64,000 bases of DNA from Daejeonella rubra. Lineage in GTDB: Bacteria; Bacteroidota; Bacteroidia; Sphingobacteriales; Sphingobacteriaceae. A model generated the notes under the pieces. The model searched no databases and was not told the DNA's origin. It saw only the letters and a program-made list of their open reading frames with translations. Position 1 is the stretch's first letter, and every line of letters begins with the position of its first letter. This document shows positions 1-7,678 of this stretch, piece by piece. The translations under genes were made by a program, and so were the position numbers. The stretch is from NCBI RefSeq assembly GCF_900103545.1, contig NZ_FNHH01000021.1, forward strand, positions 1 through 64,000, read 5' to 3'.

Positions 1-119
1 ATCAATTCAAATCGTCACGCACTTAATCACTCCGTAACTAATAGACTATCAATGATTTCAAAGAACAATTTTTATTTTTTAATGGACACTAATGATTAGA
101 ATTAATAAATCAACCTGAT

Positions 120-1133
120 ATGGAAAGAAGAAAATTTATCACAAAGGGAATAGCTGCAGGAGCAATTATCCCCGCTGCCTATGCAACTCTATTAAGTAAC
201 GAAGCTCAGGCTTCAGAAAAAACAGAAAACATTAATAATGAAGCTGCAACAGCTGATGATATTTTTATTGAAAGAAGCGTAGAGGGTCGGCCGCATGAAG
301 GAAAGGTATTGGCAGTTATTCAGCCGCATGTCGATGACGCAACCTTATTTGCAGGTGGAGCAATTGCAAAACTGATCAGTGAGGGTTATACAGGTTATCT
401 TATCAGAGTTACAAATGACGATGCAGCGGGTGGGGGAACTGATGGCGACAGGGTTTCGAATAATGAGAAAGACAATGATAAAGTTGCCAAAGTATTGGGA
501 CTAAAAAAAGTATATAATTTGGGATACCGAAATCACCGGATGGATGAATACAATACCCAGGAAATAAAGGGACGATTGATATTCCTGTTCAGATTACTGA
601 AAGTTGATACCATTTTCAGTTATGACCCATGGGGACACTATGAAGAAAATCCGGATCATTATGTAACCGCTCAGGCCGTTGAAGCTGCAAGATGGATGTC
701 GGGCAGTGTCGATTATCCTGAACAACTGGATGTTGTAAAGCCTTATTCTGTTAAAGAACGTTATTATTTTGCCAGAGGACCGCAATTGGTGAACAGGATT
801 GTAGATATAAGCAAACATATCGATACAAAAGTTCAGAGTAATGTGGTTATTACTACTCAAGGTCCTGGGGGAAATGCAGGCTCCAGAATTAAAAAGAGTC
901 TGGCAGACAAGGGTAAAAAATTACCAATACTTGGAGATACAGATGAGTCGGCAGACTTCAATTATGTGAAGCACTTTGTTTTGGATAAAGATTCACAAGC
1001 GCAGAGGGGAACACCTTCAGACAAGGAAATTGGTAAAAAATATGGACTTGAATGGGCAGAAGCCTACCATTATATCGGGAACCCGGTTTCTACCTTAAGT
1101 GACTATATTGAGAAGAATGCCGTTAATAAATAA
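120..1133 (+). CDS. Tat-exported PIG-L/LmbE-family deacetylase
   Basis: Likely a zinc-dependent N-acetyl-sugar or related amide deacetylase of the PIG-L (LmbE) fold. The N-terminus has a twin-arginine motif (ERRKFI) followed by a hydrophobic stretch to about residue 25 and an Ala-rich cleavage region, so export through Tat is likely. The metal-site signature is present as HVDD (His70, Asp72, Asp73) where the family usually shows HPDDE; the Glu after the Asp pair is Ala here. A second element, NPDH (His180), supplies the third zinc ligand expected for the fold. The substrate is not evident. The gene stands alone, ends in a perfect hairpin, and faces the minus-strand cytochrome/YceI cluster. 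Confidence 0.85.
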   Translation: MERRKFITKGIAAGAIIPAAYATLLSNEAQASEKTENINNEAATADDIFIERSVEGRPHEGKVLAVIQPHVDDATLFAGGAIAKLISEGYTGYLIRVTNDDAAGGGTDGDRVSNNEKDNDKVAKVLGLKKVYNLGYRNHRMDEYNTQEIKGRLIFLFRLLKVDTIFSYDPWGHYEENPDHYVTAQAVEAARWMSGSVDYPEQLDVVKPYSVKERYYFARGPQLVNRIVDISKHIDTKVQSNVVITTQGPGGNAGSRIKKSLADKGKKLPILGDTDESADFNYVKHFVLDKDSQAQRGTPSDKEIGKKYGLEWAEAYHYIGNPVSTLSDYIEKNAVNK

Positions 1134-1147
1134 GTACTCTTGAGATA

Positions 1148-1188
1148 TAATTAAGCCACAATTAATTATTTTAATTGTGGCTTAATTA
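1148..1188. terminator. Bidirectional intrinsic terminator
   Basis: An 18-base perfect stem (arms 1148-1165 and 1171-1188, each containing TTAAGCCACAATTAA or its complement) encloses a 5-base loop. It lies between the convergent stops of the PIG-L gene (plus) and the DUF5777 gene (minus). A/T-rich flanks on both sides fit termination in both directions. Confidence 0.75.
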
Positions 1189-1223
1189 TTAAATACATTA
1201 TTATTCTAATTAGAACAGGTATA

Positions 1224-2150
1224 TTATTCTTTAGAAACTTCCTTTTGTTTTTTTATCTGGAACATCCTCGATAAGTTAAAGCCAAATCTGATCTCTGCCT
1301 TATCCCAGCTACCAGTAGTTTCGGTAATAAATGCTCTTTCATTCATACCGGTAGAGTTAGAAAAATGTAATTGAAAAACGTGGCCACCAGTTTCAATATC
1401 CAGACCAACGGATAATGGATCTTTATACATACTCTTATCAACCCCATGAATTATATAGGTGTAGTCAAAAGTTAACGCCATTCGTTTAGATACCTTAACT
1501 CTTCCACCCAAACTTGATGCAAAAACATCATTTGGCATAGTTTGCAGAGCCACAAGATTATTATGAACCATAGTCGGACTCAGTTGAAGGCTGAAATTTT
1601 CATTAAATTTCCTGCCAATGATAACCTGAGTATAATAAGCAAGTCTGGATGTAAAATAATTTTTTCTGGATGGATCTGACCATGGAAGAGTATTCAGGGT
1701 TGTACCTGCAGAAATAGCTATTGTTGCTGGAAAATTGTTTAACCCTGTTGATTGCCTGATCGGTGCATATTTAATAAAAGCATCAAGCTCTTTCTTATAG
1801 GTACTTCTCCCAACACCTACCATCAGGTTTTGCATTATTCCGAAATCGAGTGCCATTCTCATACTCGCCTGATCCAAGCCGAAAAAATTACCCATGCCTT
1901 CACTAATCTGACCAAAACGGTGGAGGATAATAAAGTCCATCGTGCCCGGTGAAAGAAATTCCATCGACTGGCTATTGATAACTCTGGTAGATTTAAATGC
2001 ATTTTTTGTAATCTCTCTTTTAGGCTTTTCCTCGCCCAATAACTTCAAAAGGTCTTCATCCTGAGCACTGGCAGTATTCCAGGAGATCATAAACAAAATG
2101 AATACGTATATTATACTGCTGAATTTTTTCATAAAAAATTTAAGATTCAT
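1224..2150 (-). CDS. DUF5777-family beta-barrel outer-membrane protein
   Basis: A 308-residue protein with a signal peptide ending near residue 29 (TASAQ), then a sequence rich in alternating hydrophobic/aromatic strands typical of a small outer-membrane barrel. The block around residues 60-100 (SPGTMDFIILHRFGQISEG, then a fast turn to a GIMQNLMVGVG strand) matches my recollection of the DUF5777 family. It is the last gene of a minus-strand cluster and starts 12 bases after the YceI stop codon. In Bacteroidota DUF5777 genes commonly sit beside YceI and c-type cytochrome genes; their function is unknown. A role as an outer-membrane channel or anchor for this system is inference. Alternative ATG at Met7 (2132) is possible. 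Confidence 0.82.
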   Translation of the reverse strand: MNLKFFMKKFSSIIYVFILFMISWNTASAQDEDLLKLLGEEKPKREITKNAFKSTRVINSQSMEFLSPGTMDFIILHRFGQISEGMGNFFGLDQASMRMALDFGIMQNLMVGVGRSTYKKELDAFIKYAPIRQSTGLNNFPATIAISAGTTLNTLPWSDPSRKNYFTSRLAYYTQVIIGRKFNENFSLQLSPTMVHNNLVALQTMPNDVFASSLGGRVKVSKRMALTFDYTYIIHGVDKSMYKDPLSVGLDIETGGHVFQLHFSNSTGMNERAFITETTGSWDKAEIRFGFNLSRMFQIKKQKEVSKE

Positions 2151-2162
2151 TTGAATAAACTA

Positions 2163-2723
2163 TTAAATGCTTAGTATCTGCAACATGCAATCCACCTTAA
2201 TATTTGCAGTTTTTGCGACTTTATCGCTAACCAATCGGGGCACAATCACTTTGTAATCAGTAAGAACAACAGAGAAATTAGCAGAAAGAGAAACCTTGCC
2301 ATTGTTTACAATAAGTTTCCCCTTTGTTTCAAGCTCTTTAGCCTCACCATGCATAAGCATCTGACCTTTTACATTTACTTCATAAGTTCCATTTTTAGAA
2401 TAATTTACCATAGATGGATTACTTATTTGCCCCTTGAATATGGCCTTTGGAAACTTTTCGCTCTCCAGATAATTTTCATGAAAATGTTCCCGCATTAGTG
2501 CCTGCTCAAATTCAAAACCTTTCATCAAAACAGAAAACTGAATATTTCCTGTCTTACTGTCCAGTACACAGGCTACAGACTTATTTACTGCGGTCACCTT
2601 TTCGGGAGAAGCAGAAGTTGTAGCGTCAAATGTTATTGTACCATTTTTTGTAAAATATTTATCCTGAGCAAAACCTGTTGCAACAAGAAATAGCGCTATC
2701 GTAGCTAGAATTAATTTTTTCAT
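2163..2723 (-). CDS. YceI-family periplasmic lipid-binding protein
   Basis: Signal peptide MKKLILATIALFLVATGFAQ, then a YceI-like lipocalin-type domain over almost the whole mature length (186 residues in total, usual for the family). Typical elements are the N-terminal FTKNGTITFDATTSAS strand, MREHFHENYLESEKFPKAIFKG (a His-rich turn near residues 78-98) and a C-terminal VIVPRLVSDKVAKTANIKVD. YceI proteins bind polyisoprenoid or fatty-amide ligands, often near cytochromes. Here the gene sits between an OB-fold protein and a DUF5777 barrel. The leader upstream (2741-2812) carries a hairpin repeat shared with the NIPSNAP gene leader, so it may have its own control. Confidence 0.93.
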   Translation of the reverse strand: MKKLILATIALFLVATGFAQDKYFTKNGTITFDATTSASPEKVTAVNKSVACVLDSKTGNIQFSVLMKGFEFEQALMREHFHENYLESEKFPKAIFKGQISNPSMVNYSKNGTYEVNVKGQMLMHGEAKELETKGKLIVNNGKVSLSANFSVVLTDYKVIVPRLVSDKVAKTANIKVDCMLQILSI

Positions 2724-2740
2724 CTCTTTTTTTTTAATAG

Positions 2741-2812
2741 TGATAAACCTGACGGCAGGGTGATCATGATTTGATAATCATACCCTATCAGGTTATAGTA
2801 AAATCATGATGG
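2741..2812 (-). repeat. Hairpin-forming leader repeat, copy A
   Basis: This roughly 72-base element lies in the 5' leader of the YceI gene and aligns almost base for base with 8452-8536 in front of the NIPSNAP gene. The shared core on the plus strand is GATCATGATTTGATAATCAT, followed by ACCC and, further on, AAAATCATGA. Read on the minus strand it can fold into nested stems: AACCTGA/TCAGGTT outside, GGGT/ACCC, and ATGATT/AATCAT inside. An A-rich stretch (TTAAAAAAAAA) follows it just before the ATG. Confidence 0.7.
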
Positions 2813-2814
2813 TT

Positions 2815-3273
2815 TTATTTCCTTTTTGTTTTAATTAATACACCCCGGTTGAGGACTACATCAGCACCCAATCCCAGATCATCGGGATTAAACCCGGTAC
2901 ACTCACCCCTCAAAACAATGGCTGTCCCGATCGGGAGCACACCAACATCGAGGGCAATACTGTTATCCATACTGCATCTGACTGATGACATGGAAGAACT
3001 ATCCCCCAGAACAATGGTGTGAAACCCTTTTTCGCTGGTTTCAAGAGATTTGATATTCCCGGAAAGCAAAATGATCTTTCCCAGATACTTTTTATCAGCC
3101 TCTGCCGGATTGGTTTGATATTCATCTAAAAGATCGGTGGTATTGCTCACAAAATCTTCGGGGCTATTTGCCATTGATGGACTTTTTCTGTTGATTTCGG
3201 ATGTTACATAAAAGTACCCTGCGATAGCAACAGCTAGAACAAACACGATCAGTACTATTTTATTGATTTTCAT
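2815..3273 (-). CDS. Exported OB-fold (tRNA_anti-like) protein
   Basis: I place the start at 3273 (MKINKIVLIV), which gives a clear membrane anchor or signal segment. The longer frame to 3306 would overlap the upstream cytochrome gene and adds only an unconvincing leader. Mature part: an OB-fold protein of the tRNA_anti-like type (KYLGKIILLSGNIKS, then TIVLGDSSSMSSVRCSMD, then GTAIVLRGECTGF and VVLNRGVLI). Such exported OB folds are probably not nucleic-acid binding; their role is unknown. It follows the one-heme cytochrome gene by 10 bases and is part of the cytochrome/YceI/DUF5777 cluster. Confidence 0.75.
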   Translation of the reverse strand: MKINKIVLIVFVLAVAIAGYFYVTSEINRKSPSMANSPEDFVSNTTDLLDEYQTNPAEADKKYLGKIILLSGNIKSLETSEKGFHTIVLGDSSSMSSVRCSMDNSIALDVGVLPIGTAIVLRGECTGFNPDDLGLGADVVLNRGVLIKTKRK

Positions 3274-3283
3274 AGTGTTATGA

Positions 3284-3661
3284 TTAATTATTAAGGCTTC
3301 CGCCATCGATCCACTTTTTAACTTTGGAAATCTGGCAATCAGTCATTTTATTTAAACCTTTTGGCATCGGCGAATAGCCTGAAGCATGAGCAATGGACCC
3401 ATACAATGATCCATTTAAGGCCATCGCCTTATCAGTGGCATAGGTCCCCATTAAAATTCCCCCGCCGGATGAGGCTGTTCCTCCATGACAACTATAGCAA
3501 TACTGTTGAAAGAGCGGAACCATAGTAGAAGCATAGGTTGCTGGTGCCGTTGAATCACAAATTCCTGATGATGGATACAGTTGGTCCTCCTTATCATAAT
3601 AGCAGGAGCTAAAGAAAAAGAGAATGATCGATATGCTGGTCAATATGTTCTTTGTCTTCAT
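3284..3661 (-). CDS. Mono-heme c-type cytochrome lipoprotein
   Basis: A 125-residue lipoprotein: a hydrophobic leader ending in FFFSSC (acylated Cys about residue 20), then one heme-binding CxxCH (CYSCH) around residues 55-59. A Met-Pro (SPMPKG) near residue 98 is a candidate axial-ligand region. The C-terminus CQISKVKKWIDGGSLNN closely resembles the end of the upstream two-heme paralogue (CEITQIKKWIDAGSLNN), so the two arose by domain duplication. Three bases separate it from that gene. A lipid-anchored electron-transfer role in the periplasm or on the outer membrane is inferred. Confidence 0.88.
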   Translation of the reverse strand: MKTKNILTSISIILFFFSSCYYDKEDQLYPSSGICDSTAPATYASTMVPLFQQYCYSCHGGTASSGGGILMGTYATDKAMALNGSLYGSIAHASGYSPMPKGLNKMTDCQISKVKKWIDGGSLNN

Positions 3662-3664
3662 ATA

Positions 3665-4354
3665 TTAATTATTTAAGGAACCCGCATCGATCCATTTTTT
3701 TATTTGAGTGATTTCGCAATCCGGCAATTTTACTGTTTGGGGCATTTTTGAAAATCCGCTTGCCCATGAAACAGATCCATATAATTTTCCGCTTGCGGCA
3801 GAGGCCTTGATAGCCGTATAAGTTGAAAGATCAACGCCTCCACCTAAAGAAGCTGGATTATGACAGCCCTGGCACTTATTCTGGATAATAACTTTTACAG
3901 CTGTACTGAATTTAATATCAGTAGAGTCGCAACTACTGCAGCCATTGTTTTTTGCACCCTGATTGATCCATGTTCTGACTTTGGTTAACTGATCAGCAGT
4001 AAATGCTGCAGCAGGTGGAGGAGGCATTCGATCCTCGTCTGTTCGAATCATCGACTTATACAATTCGCTTTTTGTGGCATTGCCTGCAACAACCTCCCTC
4101 ATTACACCACTGTATGTGGATAGGTTTATTCCTTCTTCATGGCTTATTGCATCGTGGCATCGGCTCATGGCGCAACCTGATATCAGAAGAGGTTGTATAG
4201 TATTGACAAAATATACGGAGTCAGTACTGCAATTAACCGTAATTGCGGGTGGAAGGGTATCAATCTCAGAAATCGTTGGAACCTCATGCTTACAGGACGT
4301 ATAAGCAATTACGATCCCCACAAATAGCAATGAGAATATTTTAAATTTTTTCAT
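3665..4354 (-). CDS. Di-heme c-type cytochrome lipoprotein
   Basis: Signal with lipobox (AYTSC, Cys about residue 21), then two tandem cytochrome c units. The first has an expanded heme motif, CAMSRCH (CX4CH), near residues 61-67, followed by RMPPPPA; the second has a normal CQGCH near residue 161 followed by SKMPQ. Each unit ends in a VRTWINQGA or IKKWIDAGS helix. CX4CH motifs occur in several Bacteroidota cytochrome lipoproteins, so this is probably a working heme site rather than a decayed one, but I cannot verify that. It heads the cytochrome-OB-YceI-DUF5777 run; a structured leader (4386-4466) lies upstream. Confidence 0.87.
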   Translation of the reverse strand: MKKFKIFSLLFVGIVIAYTSCKHEVPTISEIDTLPPAITVNCSTDSVYFVNTIQPLLISGCAMSRCHDAISHEEGINLSTYSGVMREVVAGNATKSELYKSMIRTDEDRMPPPPAAAFTADQLTKVRTWINQGAKNNGCSSCDSTDIKFSTAVKVIIQNKCQGCHNPASLGGGVDLSTYTAIKASAASGKLYGSVSWASGFSKMPQTVKLPDCEITQIKKWIDAGSLNN

Positions 4355-4385
4355 CAGAATATAGTTTTTTTAAGGCTATGAAGCT

Positions 4386-4466
4386 TGCATGAGCTTGTAT
4401 ACTTTCATTATGTGAGCGGTAAGCCTGACTACCGCAGGCAGGCTCATGCAGGTTCATAAAAGTATA
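4386..4466 (-). repeat. Interleaved inverted repeats in cytochrome leader (copy C)
   Basis: Upstream of the di-heme cytochrome start there are three inverted repeat pairs: TGCATGAGC (4386-4394) with GCTCATGCA (4442-4450), TATACTTT (4398-4405) with AAAGTATA (4459-4466), and GCGGTA (4416-4421) with TACCGC (4430-4435). The first two pairs interleave, so both cannot form simple nested hairpins. The segment next to the gene (TTTTTTAAGG then ATGAA on the plus strand) resembles the same position of copy B at 8445-8457. Confidence 0.6.
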
Positions 4467-4541
4467 GTTGCAGCAAAAATAATTGCCGACAGACAGTTAA
4501 AAACCTCTAAGAGGTTAATTGTGATTTGATTTAAAAAGAGA

Positions 4542-4928
4542 TCAGCTAATGCTTATCGGGGGTCTTAATAAGGATAGAGAATACACCTCTGGAGTATAAG
4601 ACTGTGTATATTCAGCATATTTAGTGTTAATGGAATTCAAAACTGGTGGTACAAGAATTAGCTTTGTTAAACTTAAAGAAGCAATATTTGAAATATTATG
4701 GCTTATCTGCATAAATGGCATTTGATTTTCTTCTGTATTATCAGAATCGATACCGTCGCCTGCTGCATCATAGTGTGAAGTAATAAAATATACCAAATTC
4801 AGTTTGCCATTATCGTGAAGATGATTCTGGTAATGAACGAAAAGCATAGGCAATCTGATCAACTGGATAATGTCTGTATTTCCCAGTAGATAGACTGACA
4901 TTAAGGTTATGAAAAAGACCTTTTTCAT
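4542..4928 (-). CDS. Small exported protein of unknown function
   Basis: A 128-residue protein beginning with an atypical signal (MKKVFFITLMSVYLLGNT). The central part, FVHYQNHLHDNGKLNLVYF followed by ITSHYD, belongs to a type I have seen repeatedly in Bacteroidota: short exported proteins with an HYxxH motif, often beside metal-transport or redox genes. Function is unknown; the three histidines could bind a metal, which is inference. The C-terminus is hydrophobic with PPISIS at the end. A TATCTTTG promoter sits 20 bases upstream of the ATG, so this gene may be the first of the cytochrome cluster despite the 187-base gap after it. Confidence 0.6.
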   Translation of the reverse strand: MKKVFFITLMSVYLLGNTDIIQLIRLPMLFVHYQNHLHDNGKLNLVYFITSHYDAAGDGIDSDNTEENQMPFMQISHNISNIASLSLTKLILVPPVLNSINTKYAEYTQSYTPEVYSLSLLRPPISIS

Positions 4929-4947
4929 TCTGATATTTGAAATTTTT

Positions 4948-4955
4948 CAAAGATA
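4948..4955 (-). promoter_or_regulatory. Bacteroidota -7 promoter element
   Basis: The minus strand reads TATCTTTG, matching the TAnnTTTG consensus. A TTTG at 4971-4974 could be the -33 element, although the 15-base spacing is shorter than usual. Transcription would start about 14 bases before the ATG at 4928. Confidence 0.5.
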
Positions 4956-5051
4956 ACGTTTATATTGTAACAAATATTATACGCTAGATTATGAAATTTT
5001 ACATTTTACTGATTTTAATGTTTCAGTTAAATTAGAAGGAGTTTACCGAAA

Positions 5052-5249
5052 ATGAAACCAGGATCAATGAAAAAAATTTCACCTATGTTGATTGTTTTTA
5101 TCCATTTGCTGAGTCAAAAAACACAATCCCGGGATCTGAATTATATGTATAAAAGCATGGTGAACGGATATAAATCCTTTCGTATCCCGGCAATTGTAAG
5201 CACCAATAAGGGAACTTTAAAAAATCATTGTTCTCTTATCAACTATTAG
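5052..5249 (+). pseudogene. Truncated sialidase N-terminus
   Basis: The 65-residue frame has a good AAGGAG ribosome site (5036-5041) and codes for GYKSFRIPAIVSTNKGTL, which matches the start of bacterial exo-sialidases, including the diagnostic FRIP motif. After GTL the reading continues as an unrelated tail (KNHCSLINY) and stops, where sialidases continue with LAF and an EGR-type sequence. None of the Asp-box repeats or the catalytic Tyr/Glu region is present, and only 45 bases separate it from the next gene. I read it as a sialidase gene whose body was deleted, leaving the 5' end and its expression signals. A random resemblance is unlikely because of the exact FRIPA block. Confidence 0.7.
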
Positions 5250-5294
5250 CTAAACCTATTCCGATCGTATTTCCTCAATCAGAGTTAAATTCAC

Positions 5295-7586
5295 ATGAAT
5301 CCAAAAATCAATCCGACAAGAATTTTAATACTGGTTCTTTGTTTATATCATTTTGGAAGTTTATCAGCACAACCCAGACTCCACCAATTTAATCCATTAC
5401 CTAAGCAATGGGATGAAGCTATGCCACTGGGAAATGGAATGATAGGTTCTTTGGTTTGGGAAAAGAACAAAATTGTTCGTTTTGCCTTAGACCGCGCGGA
5501 CCTCTGGGATAGCCGACCAATGAAAGGCCTTCATCGAAAGGAATTTAGCTACCAATGGATCGTAGAACAAAGATTGAACAATAACTATAAACCGGTTCAG
5601 GAATATTTTGATCATCCCTATGACAGGGAGCCGGCACCGACCAAAATTCCGGGAGCAGCACTGGAATTTAAATTCACCAAAGACCTTATCCTTGCAGATG
5701 CTAAATTAAATCTAGATGAAGCTACCTCAGAGATCCGCTGGAAAAATGGCACCCGTTTAACTTCCTTTGTGCATGCTGTAAAGCCTGTTGGATGGTTTAA
5801 GTTTGAAAATCTGCCGGATAATTTCGATATCGAATTAATTCCGCCTTCCTATCAGGCTGCTGTAAAGATAAGTGGCGATCCTGTTGGTGGAGATGATCTT
5901 GGCCGTCTGGGATATGAGCAAGGTAGCGTAAGCAAGAAAAATAACAGCATCACTTATCATCAAAAAGGCTGGGGAGATTTTTCATATGAGGTAATCGTTA
6001 CCTGGAAAAAGGTGAATGCCAACACGGTGGAAGGTATCTGGACCATACGAAGTAATCCGGATGTTTTCAAAAGTAATCTTGACTTAAAAGCCCTGCAGCT
6101 AATGCTAAATACAGGTTTTGACCAGAACAGGAAAAGTCATCTGGAATGGTGGTCACAATTCTGGGCTAAATCTGACTTAAAAGTTCCTGACCCTACTCTT
6201 CAGCATCAATGGGAAATGGAGCAATATAAATTTGGATCTACAGCCAGGCAAAATGCACCCCCAATCTCATTACAAGCTATCTGGTCGGCTGATAATGGAA
6301 GGATACCGCCGTGGAAAGGAGATTTTCATCATGACCTGAACACCCAGCTGAGTTACTGGCCATCCTATAGCGGAAACCACCTGGATGAGGCTATGGCTTA
6401 TCTGGATCATTTTGAAACCAACAAAGAGAACTACAAACGCTATACAAAACAATTTTTCAGGAAAGAAGGAATTGCGGTGCCTGGAGTAACCACTCTGGAT
6501 GGAACTGAAATGGGAGGCTGGATCCAGTATTCACTTTCTCCAACTGTTTCTGCCTGGATATCGCAACATTATTATCTGCAATGGCGCTACAGCATGGACA
6601 GAGCTTTTTTAAAAAACAAAGCCTATCCCTGGATAAAATCAACAGCCCAGTTTTTAGAGCAAATTTCAGTATTGGATAGTGAGACTGGAAAAAGGAAACT
6701 CGTGATCAGCTCAAGTCCTGAGATCAATGATAATGATATCAGCGCCTGGTTCACAAAAACCACTAATTACGACCTATCGCTGATGCAGTTTAATTTCAAG
6801 ACAGCCGCAGAGCTGGCTCAGGAATTAAACCTGACGGAGGAAGCCAGTCATTGGAAAAAAATTTATGAGCAACTGCCCGATCTCGCCATCTCAAAAAATA
6901 AGGAGTTGATGGTCGCTCCCGACTATCCCTATGCCGAATCTCACCGTCATTTTTCCAATACGATGGCTATCCATCCCCTGGGACTGATCAAGTGGGAAGA
7001 CTCTGATGAATCAAAAAATATTATCCGTTCCAGTATTAAACTATTGGATTCCGTAGGACCAAAAATGTGGTGCGGATACTCCTATGCATGGCTTGGAAAT
7101 TTGAAAGCAAGAGCAAAAGACGGAGAAGGCGCTGCAAAGGCACTAAGCATTTTCTCAACAGCATTTTGCTCTACGAATAGCTTTCATTTAAATGGAGATC
7201 AAACCAAATCCGGTTACTCCGACTTTGTTTACAGACCATTCACTCTGGAAGGAAATTTTGCATTCGCAGCAGGATTACAGGAAATGCTGATCCAGTCTCA
7301 TGCTGGTTTTCTTGAGATATTCCCTGCAATCCCCGCTGATTGGAGTACAGTTTCATTCAATACCATGAGAGCTGAAGGCGCATTCCTTGTAAGTGCTAAA
7401 AAAGAAAATGGGAAAGTTGAATCCTTAAATATCCATTCAGAGAAAGGCGGAAGCCTGAAAGTAAAATCTCCCTTCGGTAAATTTGATCAAAAGATCAGCG
7501 GAAAAGTAAAGATCATTCAATCCGGAAATGGTTTTATCCTATTAGATTTTGAACCAAAAAGCAGCATTGCATTAACAGCGATTTAA
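5295..7586 (+). CDS. GH95-like exported glycoside hydrolase
   Basis: A 763-residue exported protein (signal ending LSAQ) with the layout of family GH95: an N-terminal beta-sandwich starting WDEAMPLGNGMIGSLVWEK (residues about 38-56), an (alpha/alpha)6 barrel containing HHDLNTQLSYWPSYSGNHLDE (about 348-368), and a C-terminal beta domain. Family members are alpha-1,2-L-fucosidases or alpha-L-galactosidases. The catalytic-base motif in characterised GH95 enzymes is usually NxN; here the first Asn seems to be Asp (DLN), so activity or specificity may differ. That needs an alignment. It lies just after the sialidase remnant, consistent with a former host-type or complex glycan locus. Confidence 0.75.
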   Translation: MNPKINPTRILILVLCLYHFGSLSAQPRLHQFNPLPKQWDEAMPLGNGMIGSLVWEKNKIVRFALDRADLWDSRPMKGLHRKEFSYQWIVEQRLNNNYKPVQEYFDHPYDREPAPTKIPGAALEFKFTKDLILADAKLNLDEATSEIRWKNGTRLTSFVHAVKPVGWFKFENLPDNFDIELIPPSYQAAVKISGDPVGGDDLGRLGYEQGSVSKKNNSITYHQKGWGDFSYEVIVTWKKVNANTVEGIWTIRSNPDVFKSNLDLKALQLMLNTGFDQNRKSHLEWWSQFWAKSDLKVPDPTLQHQWEMEQYKFGSTARQNAPPISLQAIWSADNGRIPPWKGDFHHDLNTQLSYWPSYSGNHLDEAMAYLDHFETNKENYKRYTKQFFRKEGIAVPGVTTLDGTEMGGWIQYSLSPTVSAWISQHYYLQWRYSMDRAFLKNKAYPWIKSTAQFLEQISVLDSETGKRKLVISSSPEINDNDISAWFTKTTNYDLSLMQFNFKTAAELAQELNLTEEASHWKKIYEQLPDLAISKNKELMVAPDYPYAESHRHFSNTMAIHPLGLIKWEDSDESKNIIRSSIKLLDSVGPKMWCGYSYAWLGNLKARAKDGEGAAKALSIFSTAFCSTNSFHLNGDQTKSGYSDFVYRPFTLEGNFAFAAGLQEMLIQSHAGFLEIFPAIPADWSTVSFNTMRAEGAFLVSAKKENGKVESLNIHSEKGGSLKVKSPFGKFDQKISGKVKIIQSGNGFILLDFEPKSSIALTAI

Positions 7587-7614
7587 TCGGGAAAGCAGAA
7601 AAGCCTTAACAGGA

Positions 7615-7652
7615 AAAAAGAAGGGCCCTAAAAATTTAGAGCCCTTGTTTTA
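7615..7652. terminator. Bidirectional intrinsic terminator
   Basis: The stem AAGGGCCCTAAA (7621-7632) pairs, with one mismatch, with TTTAGAGCCCTT (7635-7646). It is preceded by AAAAAAG and followed by GTTTTA, giving a T-run on either strand. It sits between the convergent GH95-like and NIPSNAP genes. Confidence 0.8.
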
Positions 7653-7678
7653 TATGAATTTTGAAATTCAGCGAAGCA

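Noticed and set aside
1148..1188. Long perfect AT-rich hairpin considered as an operator
   Set aside because: It lies between two convergent stop codons, the classical place for a shared terminator, and no promoter is near.
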